Source: Crocinitomicaceae bacterium (GTDB taxonomy: Bacteria > Bacteroidota > Bacteroidia > Flavobacteriales_D > CAJJDF01). From it: a DNA stretch of 32,107 nt. A program made the position numbers and the translations under genes. Positions 17,564-25,341 of the stretch are shown here, piece by piece (position 1 is the stretch's first letter; the number at the start of each line of letters is the position of its first letter). The notes below the pieces were generated by a model. That model was not told the DNA's origin and ran no database searches. It was given only the letters and a program-made list of their open reading frames with translations. The DNA is taken from contig JAHEIE010000023.1 in NCBI GenBank assembly GCA_024639505.1, positions 32-32,138 of the forward strand, written 5' to 3'.

Positions 17564-18184
17564 TTGAAACACATAGCCCGAGTACTTTCCATCGTTATCA
17601 ATCCATTTATAATGCCTCTGCTTGGCGTTATTTTCGTATTCAAAATTCACGCTATTTATCGAATTATTTATCCGAATGATTTTGGCAATCTACTAATTTT
17701 ACTGGCAAGCATCTTGACTTTAGTGTTTCCATTCGTTTCTATCTATGTGCTTTATCGATCGGGAATGGTGTCGGATTTGTCACTTACTAATCGAAAAGAG
17801 AGGTTGTTGCCCTCTGTAATTACAGTTGCATATTATCTTGGATTTTATTATTTCATCCGCAGGATAAACGGACTTGACGAACCAATTTTGGCAGGCTATT
17901 TTGGAGGTTGCCTCGCTTTGATAGTAAGTATTGTAATCACTTCTAAGTGGAAAATAAGCCTACACACACAAGGAATAAGTTCGCTAGCAGGAATGATAAC
18001 GGGAGTAACTCAAGTTACTTTTGTTTCTCACACTGGATTGATAGTTGCCTTGTTGGCTTGTATTGGATTGGTAGGCACAAGTAGGCTTATTCTCAACAAG
18101 CACACTCCTTTTCAAGTCTATGCAGGTGCGTTAGTTGGCTTTGCAATTCCTTATTGGTTTGCGGTGAACGAGTGGGCGATATAA
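17564..18184 (+). CDS. PAP2-like membrane protein, TTG start, incomplete catalytic motif
   Basis: A 206-residue protein with about six membrane helices. The C-terminal helix pair carries S173-R-x5-H180, as in motif 3 of PAP2 lipid phosphatases, and a Lys/Arg cluster at 77-80 could stand for motif 1. However, motif 2 reads H-T-Q-G (134-137) instead of P-S-G-H, and the acid four residues after His180 is Gln184. It may be a divergent or non-catalytic member of the family; Bacteroidota homologues are commonly labelled PAP2. The start is a TTG four bases after the rpoN stop, chosen because it gives a full first membrane helix; the next Met is residue 17. Its stop lies 6 bp from the stop of the convergent gene. 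Confidence 0.75.
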   Translation: MKHIARVLSIVINPFIMPLLGVIFVFKIHAIYRIIYPNDFGNLLILLASILTLVFPFVSIYVLYRSGMVSDLSLTNRKERLLPSVITVAYYLGFYYFIRRINGLDEPILAGYFGGCLALIVSIVITSKWKISLHTQGISSLAGMITGVTQVTFVSHTGLIVALLACIGLVGTSRLILNKHTPFQVYAGALVGFAIPYWFAVNEWAI

Positions 18185-18190
18185 ATGGAA

Positions 18191-18919
18191 TTAATACACC
18201 ATATATTTCACTCCAATGTTTAGGAAGAAACCGTTCTTATGAACTAAATCTCCACCATCAGAACTCACAATATTCAAATTGTACTTTCCTGTTCCAAAGA
18301 ACATTATGTCATCGTTCAGTTGGTAATTTACTTTAGGTCCTATAGCCAAAAATGTACCAAAAGAACTTTCGGCATTGGCTGCCTCCCAAGTAGTTAAATT
18401 ATAAGGAGAATACAAAAAATTCACCTCTCTGTTAGCTACATTTTTCAATTCAGAATCAAATTGATGAACCGAAAACTGTTGAATAAAAGTAGCGTTGATT
18501 AAAACCTGAAGTGGATCATATTGAATCTCTCCAAGTACAGCTACATCTATTCCTAATCCTATTTTGTAACCACTCATTCTTTCCGAAATTTCTTCTTCAA
18601 ATACAAGTTGTGAAGCCTCGTCCAAAAATTGCCTTTGATGAGTTTTATAATTCCCAGGAGCTAATTCCAACGACCAAACTAACGCTATGCGTTCGCTGAT
18701 TACGTTTTCAAGAATGAACCCAATTTTTTTTTGAAAGAAAGAAGAAGCCTCACTCTCGGTAGAGGAGTATCCAAAGCGAATGGGATCATTTGGGTCTGAT
18801 TCCATAAAACTAAAATTGGCTACTTCGAAACCAGTGTAGAGTCCAATATTAAATTGCGAAAGAGCCGAAGTAAAGCTGAATAAACCAGCCGACAGAATAA
18901 GAATTTTGATATATTTCAT
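18191..18919 (-). CDS. Putative outer-membrane beta-barrel protein
   Basis: A 242-residue secreted protein with a signal peptide (about 1-21, ending SALSQ). The mature part alternates polar and hydrophobic residues with amphipathic strands such as FNIGLYTGFEVANFSF, and ends in a strand close to the terminus (LNIGVKYMVY), as outer-membrane barrels do. Size fits an 8-10-stranded barrel of the PorT/OmpW-like general type; I cannot name a family. Its promoter has the -7 element 4 bases before the ATG, which supports this start and predicts a leaderless or near-leaderless mRNA. Confidence 0.75.
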   Translation of the reverse strand: MKYIKILILSAGLFSFTSALSQFNIGLYTGFEVANFSFMESDPNDPIRFGYSSTESEASSFFQKKIGFILENVISERIALVWSLELAPGNYKTHQRQFLDEASQLVFEEEISERMSGYKIGLGIDVAVLGEIQYDPLQVLINATFIQQFSVHQFDSELKNVANREVNFLYSPYNLTTWEAANAESSFGTFLAIGPKVNYQLNDDIMFFGTGKYNLNIVSSDGGDLVHKNGFFLNIGVKYMVY

Positions 18920-18923
18920 GCTA

Positions 18924-18955
18924 CAAAGTTAGAAAACAAATCTATGTAAACTCAA
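18924..18955 (-). promoter_or_regulatory. Promoter of the beta-barrel gene, adjacent to the start codon
   Basis: On the minus strand TTG (18953-18955) and TAACTTTG (18924-18931) are separated by 21 bases, an exact Bacteroidota-type promoter. Only TAGC lies between the -7 element and the ATG, so transcription should start at or within a few bases of the start codon. Confidence 0.65.
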
Positions 18956-19036
18956 TTGAATTCTCTTTCTGTCATACAGATTTTTCTTTTGCCTTTCAAG
19001 GTCAATTTACTAATCAAACCAGATAAATTTGGGTTT

Positions 19037-19076
19037 AAAAAAACGCCACTCTCAATAGGTAGAGAATGACGTTTTT
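19037..19076 (-). terminator. Rho-independent terminator of ssb
   Basis: Arms at 19039-19053 and 19062-19076 form a 15-bp stem with an 8-base loop. Read as minus-strand RNA all 15 positions pair, including two G-U wobbles; read as plus-strand RNA those two become C-A mismatches. The U-tract follows on the minus strand (run of A at 19037-19043). It sits 22 bp after the ssb stop, so direction and position agree. Confidence 0.88.
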
Positions 19077-19097
19077 CTTTTCAATTTTATTTAGAAA

Positions 19098-19481
19098 TTA
19101 AAACGGTAAATCATCGTCAGATTTTACGCCTTCTTTTCCATTCGAGGGCTTACTTCCCATAAGCAAAAGTTCGTTCACCAATACTTCGGTGGTGTATCTT
19201 TTATTTCCGTCTTTGTCGTCCCAAGTTCTTGAAGTAAGCTTTCCTTCTATCGCAATTTCGCTGCCTTTTTGCACATATTTTTCTATAATCTCGGCCGTTT
19301 TCCCCCAAGCAACTAGGTTGTGCCATTCTGTGTTTTCTATCAGCTCACCTTTGGCATTTTTGTATTTTTCATTGGTAGCAAGGCTAAAATTTGCTACCTT
19401 TTTCCCAGACTCTAAATGTTTTACTTCTGGCGCTTGTCCTAATCTTCCGATCAATTGTACTTTGTTTCTTAAATTACTCAT
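19098..19481 (-). CDS. ssb: Single-stranded DNA-binding protein
   Basis: SSB coats single-stranded DNA during replication and repair and recruits partner proteins through its acidic tail. The 127-residue protein has an OB fold (about 1-105) with family landmarks LIGRLGQAPEVKHLESGKKVANFSLATNE, WHNLVAWGKTAE and YVQKGSEIAIEGKL. It ends with DDDLPF, the partner-docking C-terminal motif. The linker is very short (about 15 residues), typical of the short SSB paralogues in Bacteroidota, so this may not be the only SSB. A strong terminator follows and a structured leader may precede it. Confidence 0.97.
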   Translation of the reverse strand: MSNLRNKVQLIGRLGQAPEVKHLESGKKVANFSLATNEKYKNAKGELIENTEWHNLVAWGKTAEIIEKYVQKGSEIAIEGKLTSRTWDDKDGNKRYTTEVLVNELLLMGSKPSNGKEGVKSDDDLPF

Positions 19482-19511
19482 AATGTAGTGTGTTTTCTTC
19501 CGCCCAAAGGC

Positions 19512-19537
19512 AGGTTCGTTTATGTGCCGTCAAACCT
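19512..19537 (-). ncRNA. Possible hairpin in the ssb 5' leader
   Basis: Minus-strand RNA from 19537 to 19512 can fold with a 7-bp stem (AGGUUUG pairing with CGAACCU, one G-U) around a 12-base loop, followed by a small GCC-CAAA-GGC stem nearer the start codon (about 19502-19511). It would be a transcribed leader element. A regulatory role is speculative. Confidence 0.25.
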
Positions 19538-19629
19538 CGTTGTTTGTTTCGACAGTGCAAATATGCGGCAAGCCTTTTCTACAAGTCGGTTGCTAACTAC
19601 TTGTTTTCGTTTACTTTCGGATGTAATCG

Positions 19630-19662
19630 TTTGTAGTCGTTTGTAATTGATAAATAATTTTG
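19630..19662 (+). promoter_or_regulatory. Promoter of the zinc-ribbon gene
   Basis: TTTG (19630-19633) and TAATTTTG (19655-19662) with 21 bases between them fit the Bacteroidota promoter consensus. Transcription would begin near 19670, leaving a leader of nearly 60 bases and including the TTG at 19704 that is not likely to be the start. Confidence 0.6.
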
Positions 19663-19727
19663 TATCTTACAGCTGTAAAATTCTGATTAACAACTAGAAA
19701 TGTTTGAATCAGCAAAAAAGTAATACC

Positions 19728-20084
19728 ATGGAAAAGAAATGTTTAGAATGCGAAGAAATTGTACGCGGAAGAGCGGACAAGAAATTTTGTTCGGATTATT
19801 GCCGAAATTCTTACAACAATAAATTACACGTGGAGAACAAGAATTTGGTTCGTAATATCAACAATCGACTTAAGAAAAATTATAAAATATTATCGGACCT
19901 CAATCCTGATCAAAAGTCAAAAACACATCGGGATAAATTAATTGCCAAAAACTTTGATTTCAATTACATCACGAGTGTCTACACTACCAAGAAAGGAACA
20001 GTGTATTACTTCGTTTATAATCAAGGATATTTGGAGTTGGACAATGGATTTTTCATGCTGGTTAAACGGGAAGAAGGGTATTAA
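19728..20084 (+). CDS. Small zinc-ribbon protein conserved in Bacteroidota, function unknown
   Basis: A 118-residue cytoplasmic protein. The N-terminus has a C-x2-C ... C-x3-C zinc site (Cys5, Cys8, Cys21, Cys25) in KKCLECEE and KKFCSDYCRNSYNN, like DUF2116-type zinc ribbons. A helical stretch (NLVRNINNRLKKNYKILSDL) and a beta-rich C-terminus (GTVYYFVYNQGYLELDNGFFMLV) follow. I recall close homologues across Flavobacteriia with the same layout, none with a known role. The frame stays open upstream to a TTG at 19704, but the ATG at 19728 puts Met-Glu-Lys-Lys-Cys at the start, as in relatives. Nucleic-acid binding is a reasonable guess, not shown. Confidence 0.85.
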   Translation: MEKKCLECEEIVRGRADKKFCSDYCRNSYNNKLHVENKNLVRNINNRLKKNYKILSDLNPDQKSKTHRDKLIAKNFDFNYITSVYTTKKGTVYYFVYNQGYLELDNGFFMLVKREEGY

Positions 20085-20157
20085 AAAAAATACATAAAGA
20101 TTAAATTTTGTAGATTATAAATAGTAAATTGTATCCATAACCAAATCAAAATACTAT

Positions 20158-21015
20158 ATGAAAACAACAAAATTAACTTTAGGAAAGTACTTAATACTTT
20201 CTTTTTTGAGCTTAGGATTAGTCTTTACTAGTTGTAAAAAAGAAGAGGAAACAACAGCAGAAGAACCAACAGAAAAGCCATTTAGTGCACATGCACAGGC
20301 TCAAGTTCCTTTTATGCTTAAAGAAACAGGTGAGCTTTGCGGACCATGCGGAAGTTGGGGCTGGACAGCTTGGGAAGGGGTAATCAACAACCTAAAGGGA
20401 AAAGCCCTTTTATTCTCACAGTACAGTACATTTTTTGTTTCTAATTCTCATTTTAAAAATCAAGAATTAGACCCAGCAAACTCTGTGATGGAAACTTTTA
20501 GAGCCAACTTTCCATTGTCTACAGCCAAGCCATCTTGGTACATGAATGGAGATTTTTATCAGTACAACGATTACAGCGGAGCTCAGGCTGATGCTTTGGT
20601 TTCTATTGCCACACCACCTGCCGATGTAAATGTTTCTGCAGCATACAGAATTAAATGGGAAGGAGACAAAATAACAGTAGACGCTCAAGCTAAATTGTAT
20701 AAAAATTTGAACGGTAACTATTACATGGGGGTATACTTAATTGAGGATAAAGCAAAAGGAACTCAACAGGGTCACGCTCTAGGAAGTAGCGTGGAAGTAG
20801 AACATCATGTGGTAATGAGAGGTTCAGTTGAAGGTGGAGTTTGGGGTAAAGAAATTATTTCGAGCTCGGCTGATGCAGGAGCTACAATCAATAAGTCATA
20901 TTCGGTAACGGTTCCCTCTTTTTACAAAAAAGAAAATATCTCTGTGGGAGTTATTATTTGGAAGAAAAATGGGACAAAGTATTTTTATGAAAATGCTGCA
21001 ACTAACCAAGAATAA
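20158..21015 (+). CDS. Omp28-like lipoprotein with CGPC motif (tandem copy 1)
   Basis: A 285-residue lipoprotein (Cys26 in FTSCKK, then an acidic/Lys linker). Just after the linker is a thioredoxin-type motif C61-G-P-C64 in KETGELCGPCGSWGW, followed by an alpha/beta region like that of Omp28-related proteins; the C-terminal part is beta-rich (VNVSAAYRIKWEGDKITVDAQAKLY ... ENISVGVIIWKKNGTKYFYE). It is probably attached to the outer membrane. The CGPC pair suggests thiol or disulfide activity, or a retained structural disulfide. The following gene is a close paralogue with the same architecture. A terminator follows 17 bp after the stop, so this copy is its own transcript. The Omp28 label is moderately sure, the lipoprotein assignment very sure. 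Confidence 0.82.
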   Translation: MKTTKLTLGKYLILSFLSLGLVFTSCKKEEETTAEEPTEKPFSAHAQAQVPFMLKETGELCGPCGSWGWTAWEGVINNLKGKALLFSQYSTFFVSNSHFKNQELDPANSVMETFRANFPLSTAKPSWYMNGDFYQYNDYSGAQADALVSIATPPADVNVSAAYRIKWEGDKITVDAQAKLYKNLNGNYYMGVYLIEDKAKGTQQGHALGSSVEVEHHVVMRGSVEGGVWGKEIISSSADAGATINKSYSVTVPSFYKKENISVGVIIWKKNGTKYFYENAATNQE

Positions 21016-21032
21016 TTAGTTTATATAAATGT

Positions 21033-21069
21033 AAAAAAAGGGTCTGCTAGTGCTAGTAGACCCTTTTTT
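21033..21069 (+). terminator. Terminator of Omp28-like copy 1
   Basis: Stem built on GGGTCTGCTA paired with TAGTAGACCC, flanked by A-run and T-run, with a G-U wobble that pairs only in plus-strand RNA. Near-identical to the hairpin after copy 2. Confidence 0.9.
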
Positions 21070-21191
21070 ATGTCATAAATTGAGAGCTCTTTTTTAATTC
21101 TTGAGGCAAGAAGAGAACTAAAAACTGGCTTTATTTTAGTTTTATGGAAAAAATAATAAGTAACTTAAGCCCTCATAAAAAATACAAACAC

Positions 21192-22064
21192 ATGAAAACA
21201 TCAACATTATCATTTGGAAAGTACATTGTGCTTTCAGTTTTAGCACTGGGAATGACCATTTCTAGTTGCAAAAAAGAAGAGGAAGAAGTAATTGAACCAA
21301 AGACTGGAACAACTGCACCAGAACCAACTTTTAGCGCTCATGCACAAGTTCAGGTACCAATTGTATTGAAAGAAACTGGAGAACTTTGCCCACCTTGTGG
21401 AGGTTGGGGATGGACCAATTGGGAAACTTTGATAAACGATTACAGCTCAACGGCTTTTAAATGGGCCAATTATAGCAACTATTTTGTATCAAATTCATTT
21501 TTTGTAAACTCGGAATTGGATCCAGCTAATTCGGTTCAAAATGCATTTCAAGCCAACTTCCCTTACGGAGGATCAAAGCCTTTAATTTATGTAAACGGAA
21601 GTCAAGCAAGTTCCAATACAGGAACAGCTCAGGTAACAGATTCTAAGGTAAAAATTGATCAATCCATTAATACCCCTGCTACAAACGTAAAAGTATCTGC
21701 TGCCTACAAAATTAAGTGGGAAGGAAATAAAATTACTGTAGACGCACAAGCTAAATTTTACCAAAATACAGGCGGTGCTTATTACATGGGTGTTTACCTT
21801 GTAGAAGATGAAGTTATGGCGACACAAAGCGGTCAGTCGGGAATAGTAGCTCATCACCTTGCCATGAGAGGCTCTGTAGAAGGAGGAGTTTGGGGAAAAG
21901 AAATTGTTTCTGGAACCGTTGCAGCTGACGATGTATTTGACGAAACTTACACAACTACAATCCCATCTACTTACAACAAAGAAAACATTACTGTTGGGGT
22001 AATTATTTGGAGAAAGAACGGAACGAAGTATTTTTATGAAAATGCTGCTACCAACCAAGAGTAA
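21192..22064 (+). CDS. Omp28-like lipoprotein with CPPC motif (tandem copy 2)
   Basis: Paralogue of the preceding gene: 290 residues, the same lipoprotein start (MKTSTLSFGKY versus MKTTKLTLGKY; Cys26 in both) and C66-P-P-C69 in KETGELCPPCGGWGW. The C-terminal half is highly similar (RGSVEGGVWGKEI and ENAATNQE are shared). An upstream ATG at 21144 would add 16 residues before the signal peptide; alignment with copy 1 shows the start is the ATG at 21192. The X-X of the CxxC differs between copies (GP versus PP), which in thioredoxin-fold proteins changes redox potential, so the copies may have diverged in activity. Confidence 0.82.
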   Translation: MKTSTLSFGKYIVLSVLALGMTISSCKKEEEEVIEPKTGTTAPEPTFSAHAQVQVPIVLKETGELCPPCGGWGWTNWETLINDYSSTAFKWANYSNYFVSNSFFVNSELDPANSVQNAFQANFPYGGSKPLIYVNGSQASSNTGTAQVTDSKVKIDQSINTPATNVKVSAAYKIKWEGNKITVDAQAKFYQNTGGAYYMGVYLVEDEVMATQSGQSGIVAHHLAMRGSVEGGVWGKEIVSGTVAADDVFDETYTTTIPSTYNKENITVGVIIWRKNGTKYFYENAATNQE

Positions 22065-22082
22065 GTAAATAAAATTTTAAAT

Positions 22083-22118
22083 AAAAAGGGTCTGCTATTT
22101 CTAGCAGACCCTTTTTTT
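22083..22118. terminator. Bidirectional terminator between Omp28-like copy 2 and the DUF4249 gene
   Basis: Perfect 15-bp stem (22083-22097 with 22102-22116), 4-base loop, with A-run on one side and T-run on the other. It pairs fully in both directions and lies between convergent genes that end at 22064 and 22136, so it should stop both transcripts. Confidence 0.92.
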
Positions 22119-22135
22119 ATGCGGTTGATTTATTT

Positions 22136-22930
22136 TTAAGGTATAATTACAATACTTTTTGTATCCGAGGCATACAAACTAAAATTACCCAATGCACCAT
22201 TGCTAAAATTGCTAGATGGATTGGCAGGAGGAGCTCCATTTCCAGAGTTAATTAATGCATCTAAACCTTCTAGGTAAGTAAAAGTAGATTTGTCGCAAGA
22301 AGACAGTTTCATAGTTACATTATCGTATGCCTGAGCCACATCAATTGCAAAAAGAGGAAACTCGATTCTATTTCCATTAAGAAATCCATCATCCAACAAT
22401 ATTAGACTTGAAATATCTCCATAATAAGTACCTTGTACATCCACTTCTATGCGGTAATAATTATCCTTAGCTCCAGGGTCATTGAACTCAATTTGAGTGA
22501 TGTATCCGCTATCACTAAAAGTACTTTGCTCTATAAATTGATAAGCAATTGTATCGATTGTAACAATTGCTGGCATAGTTCCTTTTGCCACAAAACTATT
22601 TCCGTTTTCATTTACTGTAAGAGTATACTCGGTTCCCGAAATTGCATTGAAACCCACCAATTGGTAATTTCCGTCAGCAAAACTCGCCAGTGTATAATCC
22701 GATGTACCGTCATTAAGAACTACGGTTGCATTGGTAATTGGAACAGGAGTATTGTCACCAAAAAAGTTAGAAGATTCCGTAATTCGCACATCAAAATTAT
22801 TGGTTCCTTCGAGTAATATTGCTTCTATTACGGTTCTTTTGTCTGCATCTTCTTGTTCAATGTCTATTATTTTTTGGCAAGAAACTGTCGAAAGAGCAAG
22901 GATTGAAATAGCTAAAAATATTTTTTTCAT
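22136..22930 (-). CDS. DUF4249-family lipoprotein, TonB-receptor partner
   Basis: A 264-residue lipoprotein (signal 1-17, Cys18 in STVSC). The early segment ADKRTVIEAILLEGTNNFDVRIT and the beta-rich body with TPVPITNATVVLNDGTSDYTL match DUF4249, a Bacteroidota family almost always encoded next to a TonB-dependent receptor. By analogy with SusD-type partners it may cover the receptor on the cell surface, but its substrate is unknown. It starts 5 bp after the receptor's stop, so they share a transcript with the receptor first. It ends at the bidirectional terminator. Confidence 0.87.
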   Translation of the reverse strand: MKKIFLAISILALSTVSCQKIIDIEQEDADKRTVIEAILLEGTNNFDVRITESSNFFGDNTPVPITNATVVLNDGTSDYTLASFADGNYQLVGFNAISGTEYTLTVNENGNSFVAKGTMPAIVTIDTIAYQFIEQSTFSDSGYITQIEFNDPGAKDNYYRIEVDVQGTYYGDISSLILLDDGFLNGNRIEFPLFAIDVAQAYDNVTMKLSSCDKSTFTYLEGLDALINSGNGAPPANPSSNFSNGALGNFSLYASDTKSIVIIP

Positions 22931-22935
22931 AACGC

Positions 22936-25251
22936 TTAAAATTTAAAATTATAAGTAACAGAAGGTATGATTTTGAACAAAGCGGTTTGTTCGGCAACCG
23001 TTTGCCCAGGATTGTTTTCATCTTCAATAAAAGCAATTGAAAATGTATTTTCTCTTCCGTAAACATTGTAAATTGAGAAATTCCAGTTGGATTCAAACTT
23101 ATCTGTTTTTTTATTATACCAAGTTACACCCAAATCCATTCTATGATAATCTGGAAATCTCGATTGGTTTCTTCCTGAATAGTAAGGTACGTTGACTCCT
23201 TCTATTTGGTACCCTCCAGCGGGATAGGTTACTGCAAGTCCTGTCGTGTAAACCCAACTGGCAGAAGCTGTCCATTTTTCATTGAATTTGTAAATACCAA
23301 CTGCTGAAATATCGTGGATCAAATCCTGACGAGCAGGATAGTATTCCCCATTGTTGATGGTTTCAAATTTTCTTAAAGAACGAGAGTAAGTATAACTCAA
23401 CCATCCGGTGAATTTCCCTTTCTTTTTCTTCAAATAAAACTCAGCTCCGTAGGCTATTCCACTTCCATAAGTAAGTTCTCTTTCCACTTCACCGTTCAAA
23501 AACAAGTCTGCTCCGTCTTTGTAATCAATTTGGTTTTGTAGATTTTTGTAATATCCTTCTACAGAAAATTCGTAGGCATTTTTCTTGAAATTTCTAAAAT
23601 ATCCAAGAGCAATTTGGTCAATAATTTGTGGTTTCACATTATTGGAACTAGGTACCCACGAATCGGTTGGTGATGAAGTGGTCGCATTCGACAACAAATG
23701 AATATACTGGTAGTTTCTGTTGTAAGATGCTTTTATAGATGACACCTCATTCAGCATGTATTTGGCGGCTAATCTTGGTTCAAATCCTCCGTAGAATTTA
23801 GCTGTCTCGTGACGGTTGTAAAATTGAGAACTTGTAGCATTTCCTGCCTCGTTGTAATCGAAAATTGAATCGTTATTTCCTAGGTAATTAAAAAACGAAT
23901 ACCTCAACCCATATTGAATGCTGAACAATTCAGAAACCTTTTGTTCATTTTGGAGATAAACTGCGTTTTCTGTTGCCAATCTGTCGTTTAGGTTTATTGG
24001 ATTAAAACCGGATATAGAGCTAAACAATTCTCCTGGGTCAAATGTGTGGTAAATCATATTTACACCAAATTTTATGGTGTTTTTATCATTCATAAAATAA
24101 GAAAAATCTTGCTTAATGTTGTAATCCAAAATGGATGCTTTGAAACCAAAAGACTCCTCTCCACTTCCTATTTTGAATTCGTAATCGTAATTACTTACAA
24201 TAAGCGAAGTATTGGAGAATAATTTATCGCTAAAGAGGTGATTCCATCTTAATGTTCCAGTAGCATTTCCCCAATTGAACCCGAAAGTTTCGCCCACTCC
24301 CAATACATCTCTTCCAAAGTATCCAGATAAATAAACTCTGTTTTTTTCGTTGATTTTGTAATTCGCTTTTAAGTTCAAATCATAAAAATATAATTTAGAA
24401 TCTCTTAAGTCTTCATCATTAGATAATTTCAAAAACAAATCAGCATAACTTCTTCTACCAGAAATCACAAAGGAACCTTTGTCTTTTACAATTGGACCCT
24501 CCAGAGTAAGTCGAGAGGAAATAACACCCAAACCTCCTGAGGCACCAAATTTTTTGTTGTTTCCGTCTTTCATGGTAATATCCATCACCGAAGAACCTCT
24601 TCCTCCATATTCTGCGGGCATTCCACCTTTGTAAAGCGATACATCCTTGATGGCATCTGAATTAAAAACCGAGAAAAAACCGAGAAGGTGAGAGGCGTTG
24701 TACACAACAGCTTCGTCCAATAATATGAGGTTTTGATCCACTCCACCTCCTCTTACAAAAAAACCACCATTTCCTTCCCCACCACTTTTTATTCCTGGCA
24801 TCAAAGTAAATGTTTTTACAATATCTTTTTCTCCTAACAGAACCGGAATCGCTTCTATGGACTTAGGATCTAGTTTTTCTATACTCATTTCTGTGGAGGA
24901 TACATTGGCATCTTCAATCTCACCAGTTACCTCAAATTCTTTCAGTTTGGTAGATTGTTCTTTTAATTCAATATTGAATCGTTGGTTATCGTTCAACGAG
25001 ATTTTCTTTTCAATGGGTTCGTATCCTAAAGAAGTAAAAATCAATGTGTAATTCCCTTTGTCGAGCGTAAGCGAGAAAAAACCATATACGTTGGTCACTG
25101 CGCCTGTGGTCGGGATTTCTTTTACTTTTACAGTGGCACCAATTAAATCTTCTCCGTTGGAAGCATCTTTCAAAGTTCCGCTTATTGTAAATTGTTGTGC
25201 GCTGATTCCTATTGGTACAATAAATAGGAGCAGAATAAGGAGTTTGTTCAT
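22936..25251 (-). CDS. TonB-dependent outer-membrane receptor with carboxypeptidase-like N-terminal domain
   Basis: Energised outer-membrane importer driven by TonB-ExbBD. Starting at 25251 the protein has 771 residues: signal peptide (about 1-19, GISAQ), a CarboxypepD_reg-like beta-sandwich (about 20-105, GTLKDASNGEDLIGATVKV), a plug domain (about 130-235, FFVRGGGVDQNLILLDEAVVY ... GGRGSSVMDITMKDG) and a 22-strand barrel ending in phenylalanine. The frame is open 30 codons further upstream, but that extension precedes the signal peptide and covers the TAAATTTG promoter element, so it is not real. Pairs with the DUF4249 lipoprotein. It is not SusC-type (no SusD gene next to it); the substrate cannot be told from sequence. 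Confidence 0.95.
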   Translation of the reverse strand: MNKLLILLLFIVPIGISAQQFTISGTLKDASNGEDLIGATVKVKEIPTTGAVTNVYGFFSLTLDKGNYTLIFTSLGYEPIEKKISLNDNQRFNIELKEQSTKLKEFEVTGEIEDANVSSTEMSIEKLDPKSIEAIPVLLGEKDIVKTFTLMPGIKSGGEGNGGFFVRGGGVDQNLILLDEAVVYNASHLLGFFSVFNSDAIKDVSLYKGGMPAEYGGRGSSVMDITMKDGNNKKFGASGGLGVISSRLTLEGPIVKDKGSFVISGRRSYADLFLKLSNDEDLRDSKLYFYDLNLKANYKINEKNRVYLSGYFGRDVLGVGETFGFNWGNATGTLRWNHLFSDKLFSNTSLIVSNYDYEFKIGSGEESFGFKASILDYNIKQDFSYFMNDKNTIKFGVNMIYHTFDPGELFSSISGFNPINLNDRLATENAVYLQNEQKVSELFSIQYGLRYSFFNYLGNNDSIFDYNEAGNATSSQFYNRHETAKFYGGFEPRLAAKYMLNEVSSIKASYNRNYQYIHLLSNATTSSPTDSWVPSSNNVKPQIIDQIALGYFRNFKKNAYEFSVEGYYKNLQNQIDYKDGADLFLNGEVERELTYGSGIAYGAEFYLKKKKGKFTGWLSYTYSRSLRKFETINNGEYYPARQDLIHDISAVGIYKFNEKWTASASWVYTTGLAVTYPAGGYQIEGVNVPYYSGRNQSRFPDYHRMDLGVTWYNKKTDKFESNWNFSIYNVYGRENTFSIAFIEDENNPGQTVAEQTALFKIIPSVTYNFKF

Positions 25252-25269
25252 TTGTTTGAGTTTAGGCAA

Positions 25270-25277
25270 CAAATTTA
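25270..25277 (-). promoter_or_regulatory. Candidate -7 element of the receptor/DUF4249 operon
   Basis: TAAATTTG on the minus strand, exact TAnnTTTG, 18 bases before the ATG at 25251. The -33 region is a poor match. It lies in the 90-bp gap after the ABC-F gene, which could also read through. Confidence 0.45.
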
Positions 25278-25341
25278 AAACAAACTGAAAGATTAAAATG
25301 TTAAAATCTTGTAACTGGCTATTTTTAGGGATGGTTGGCAA

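Larger units (their letters stand above)
19482..19727. other. Divergent intergenic region between ssb and the zinc-ribbon gene
   Basis: 246 bases and the longest non-coding gap here. The ssb side has a roughly 80-base leader with a possible hairpin (19512-19537) and a weak -7-like CATATTTG on the minus strand (complement of about 19557-19564). The other side has two copies of GTCGTTTGTA-like sequence (about 19626-19644) overlapping a good promoter at 19630-19662. No open frame worth calling. Confidence 0.5.

Noticed and set aside
18184-18191. Possible hidden terminator between the convergent PAP2-like and beta-barrel genes
   Set aside because: Only six bases separate the stops and no hairpin is visible there; transcripts must overlap or end by another route.
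19704-19727. TTG start for the zinc-ribbon gene
   Set aside because: The ATG at 19728 matches the N-terminus of relatives, and the extra eight residues have no support.
21144-21191. Sixteen-codon N-terminal extension of Omp28-like copy 2
   Set aside because: It would bury the signal peptide; alignment with copy 1 fixes the start at 21192.
21582-22058. 158-codon minus-strand frame opposite Omp28-like copy 2
   Set aside because: Shadow of a gene with a clear paralogue, lipobox and terminator; translation has no signature.
25252-25341. Thirty-codon N-terminal extension of the TonB-dependent receptor
   Set aside because: It precedes a normal signal peptide and overlaps the likely promoter element at 25270-25277.
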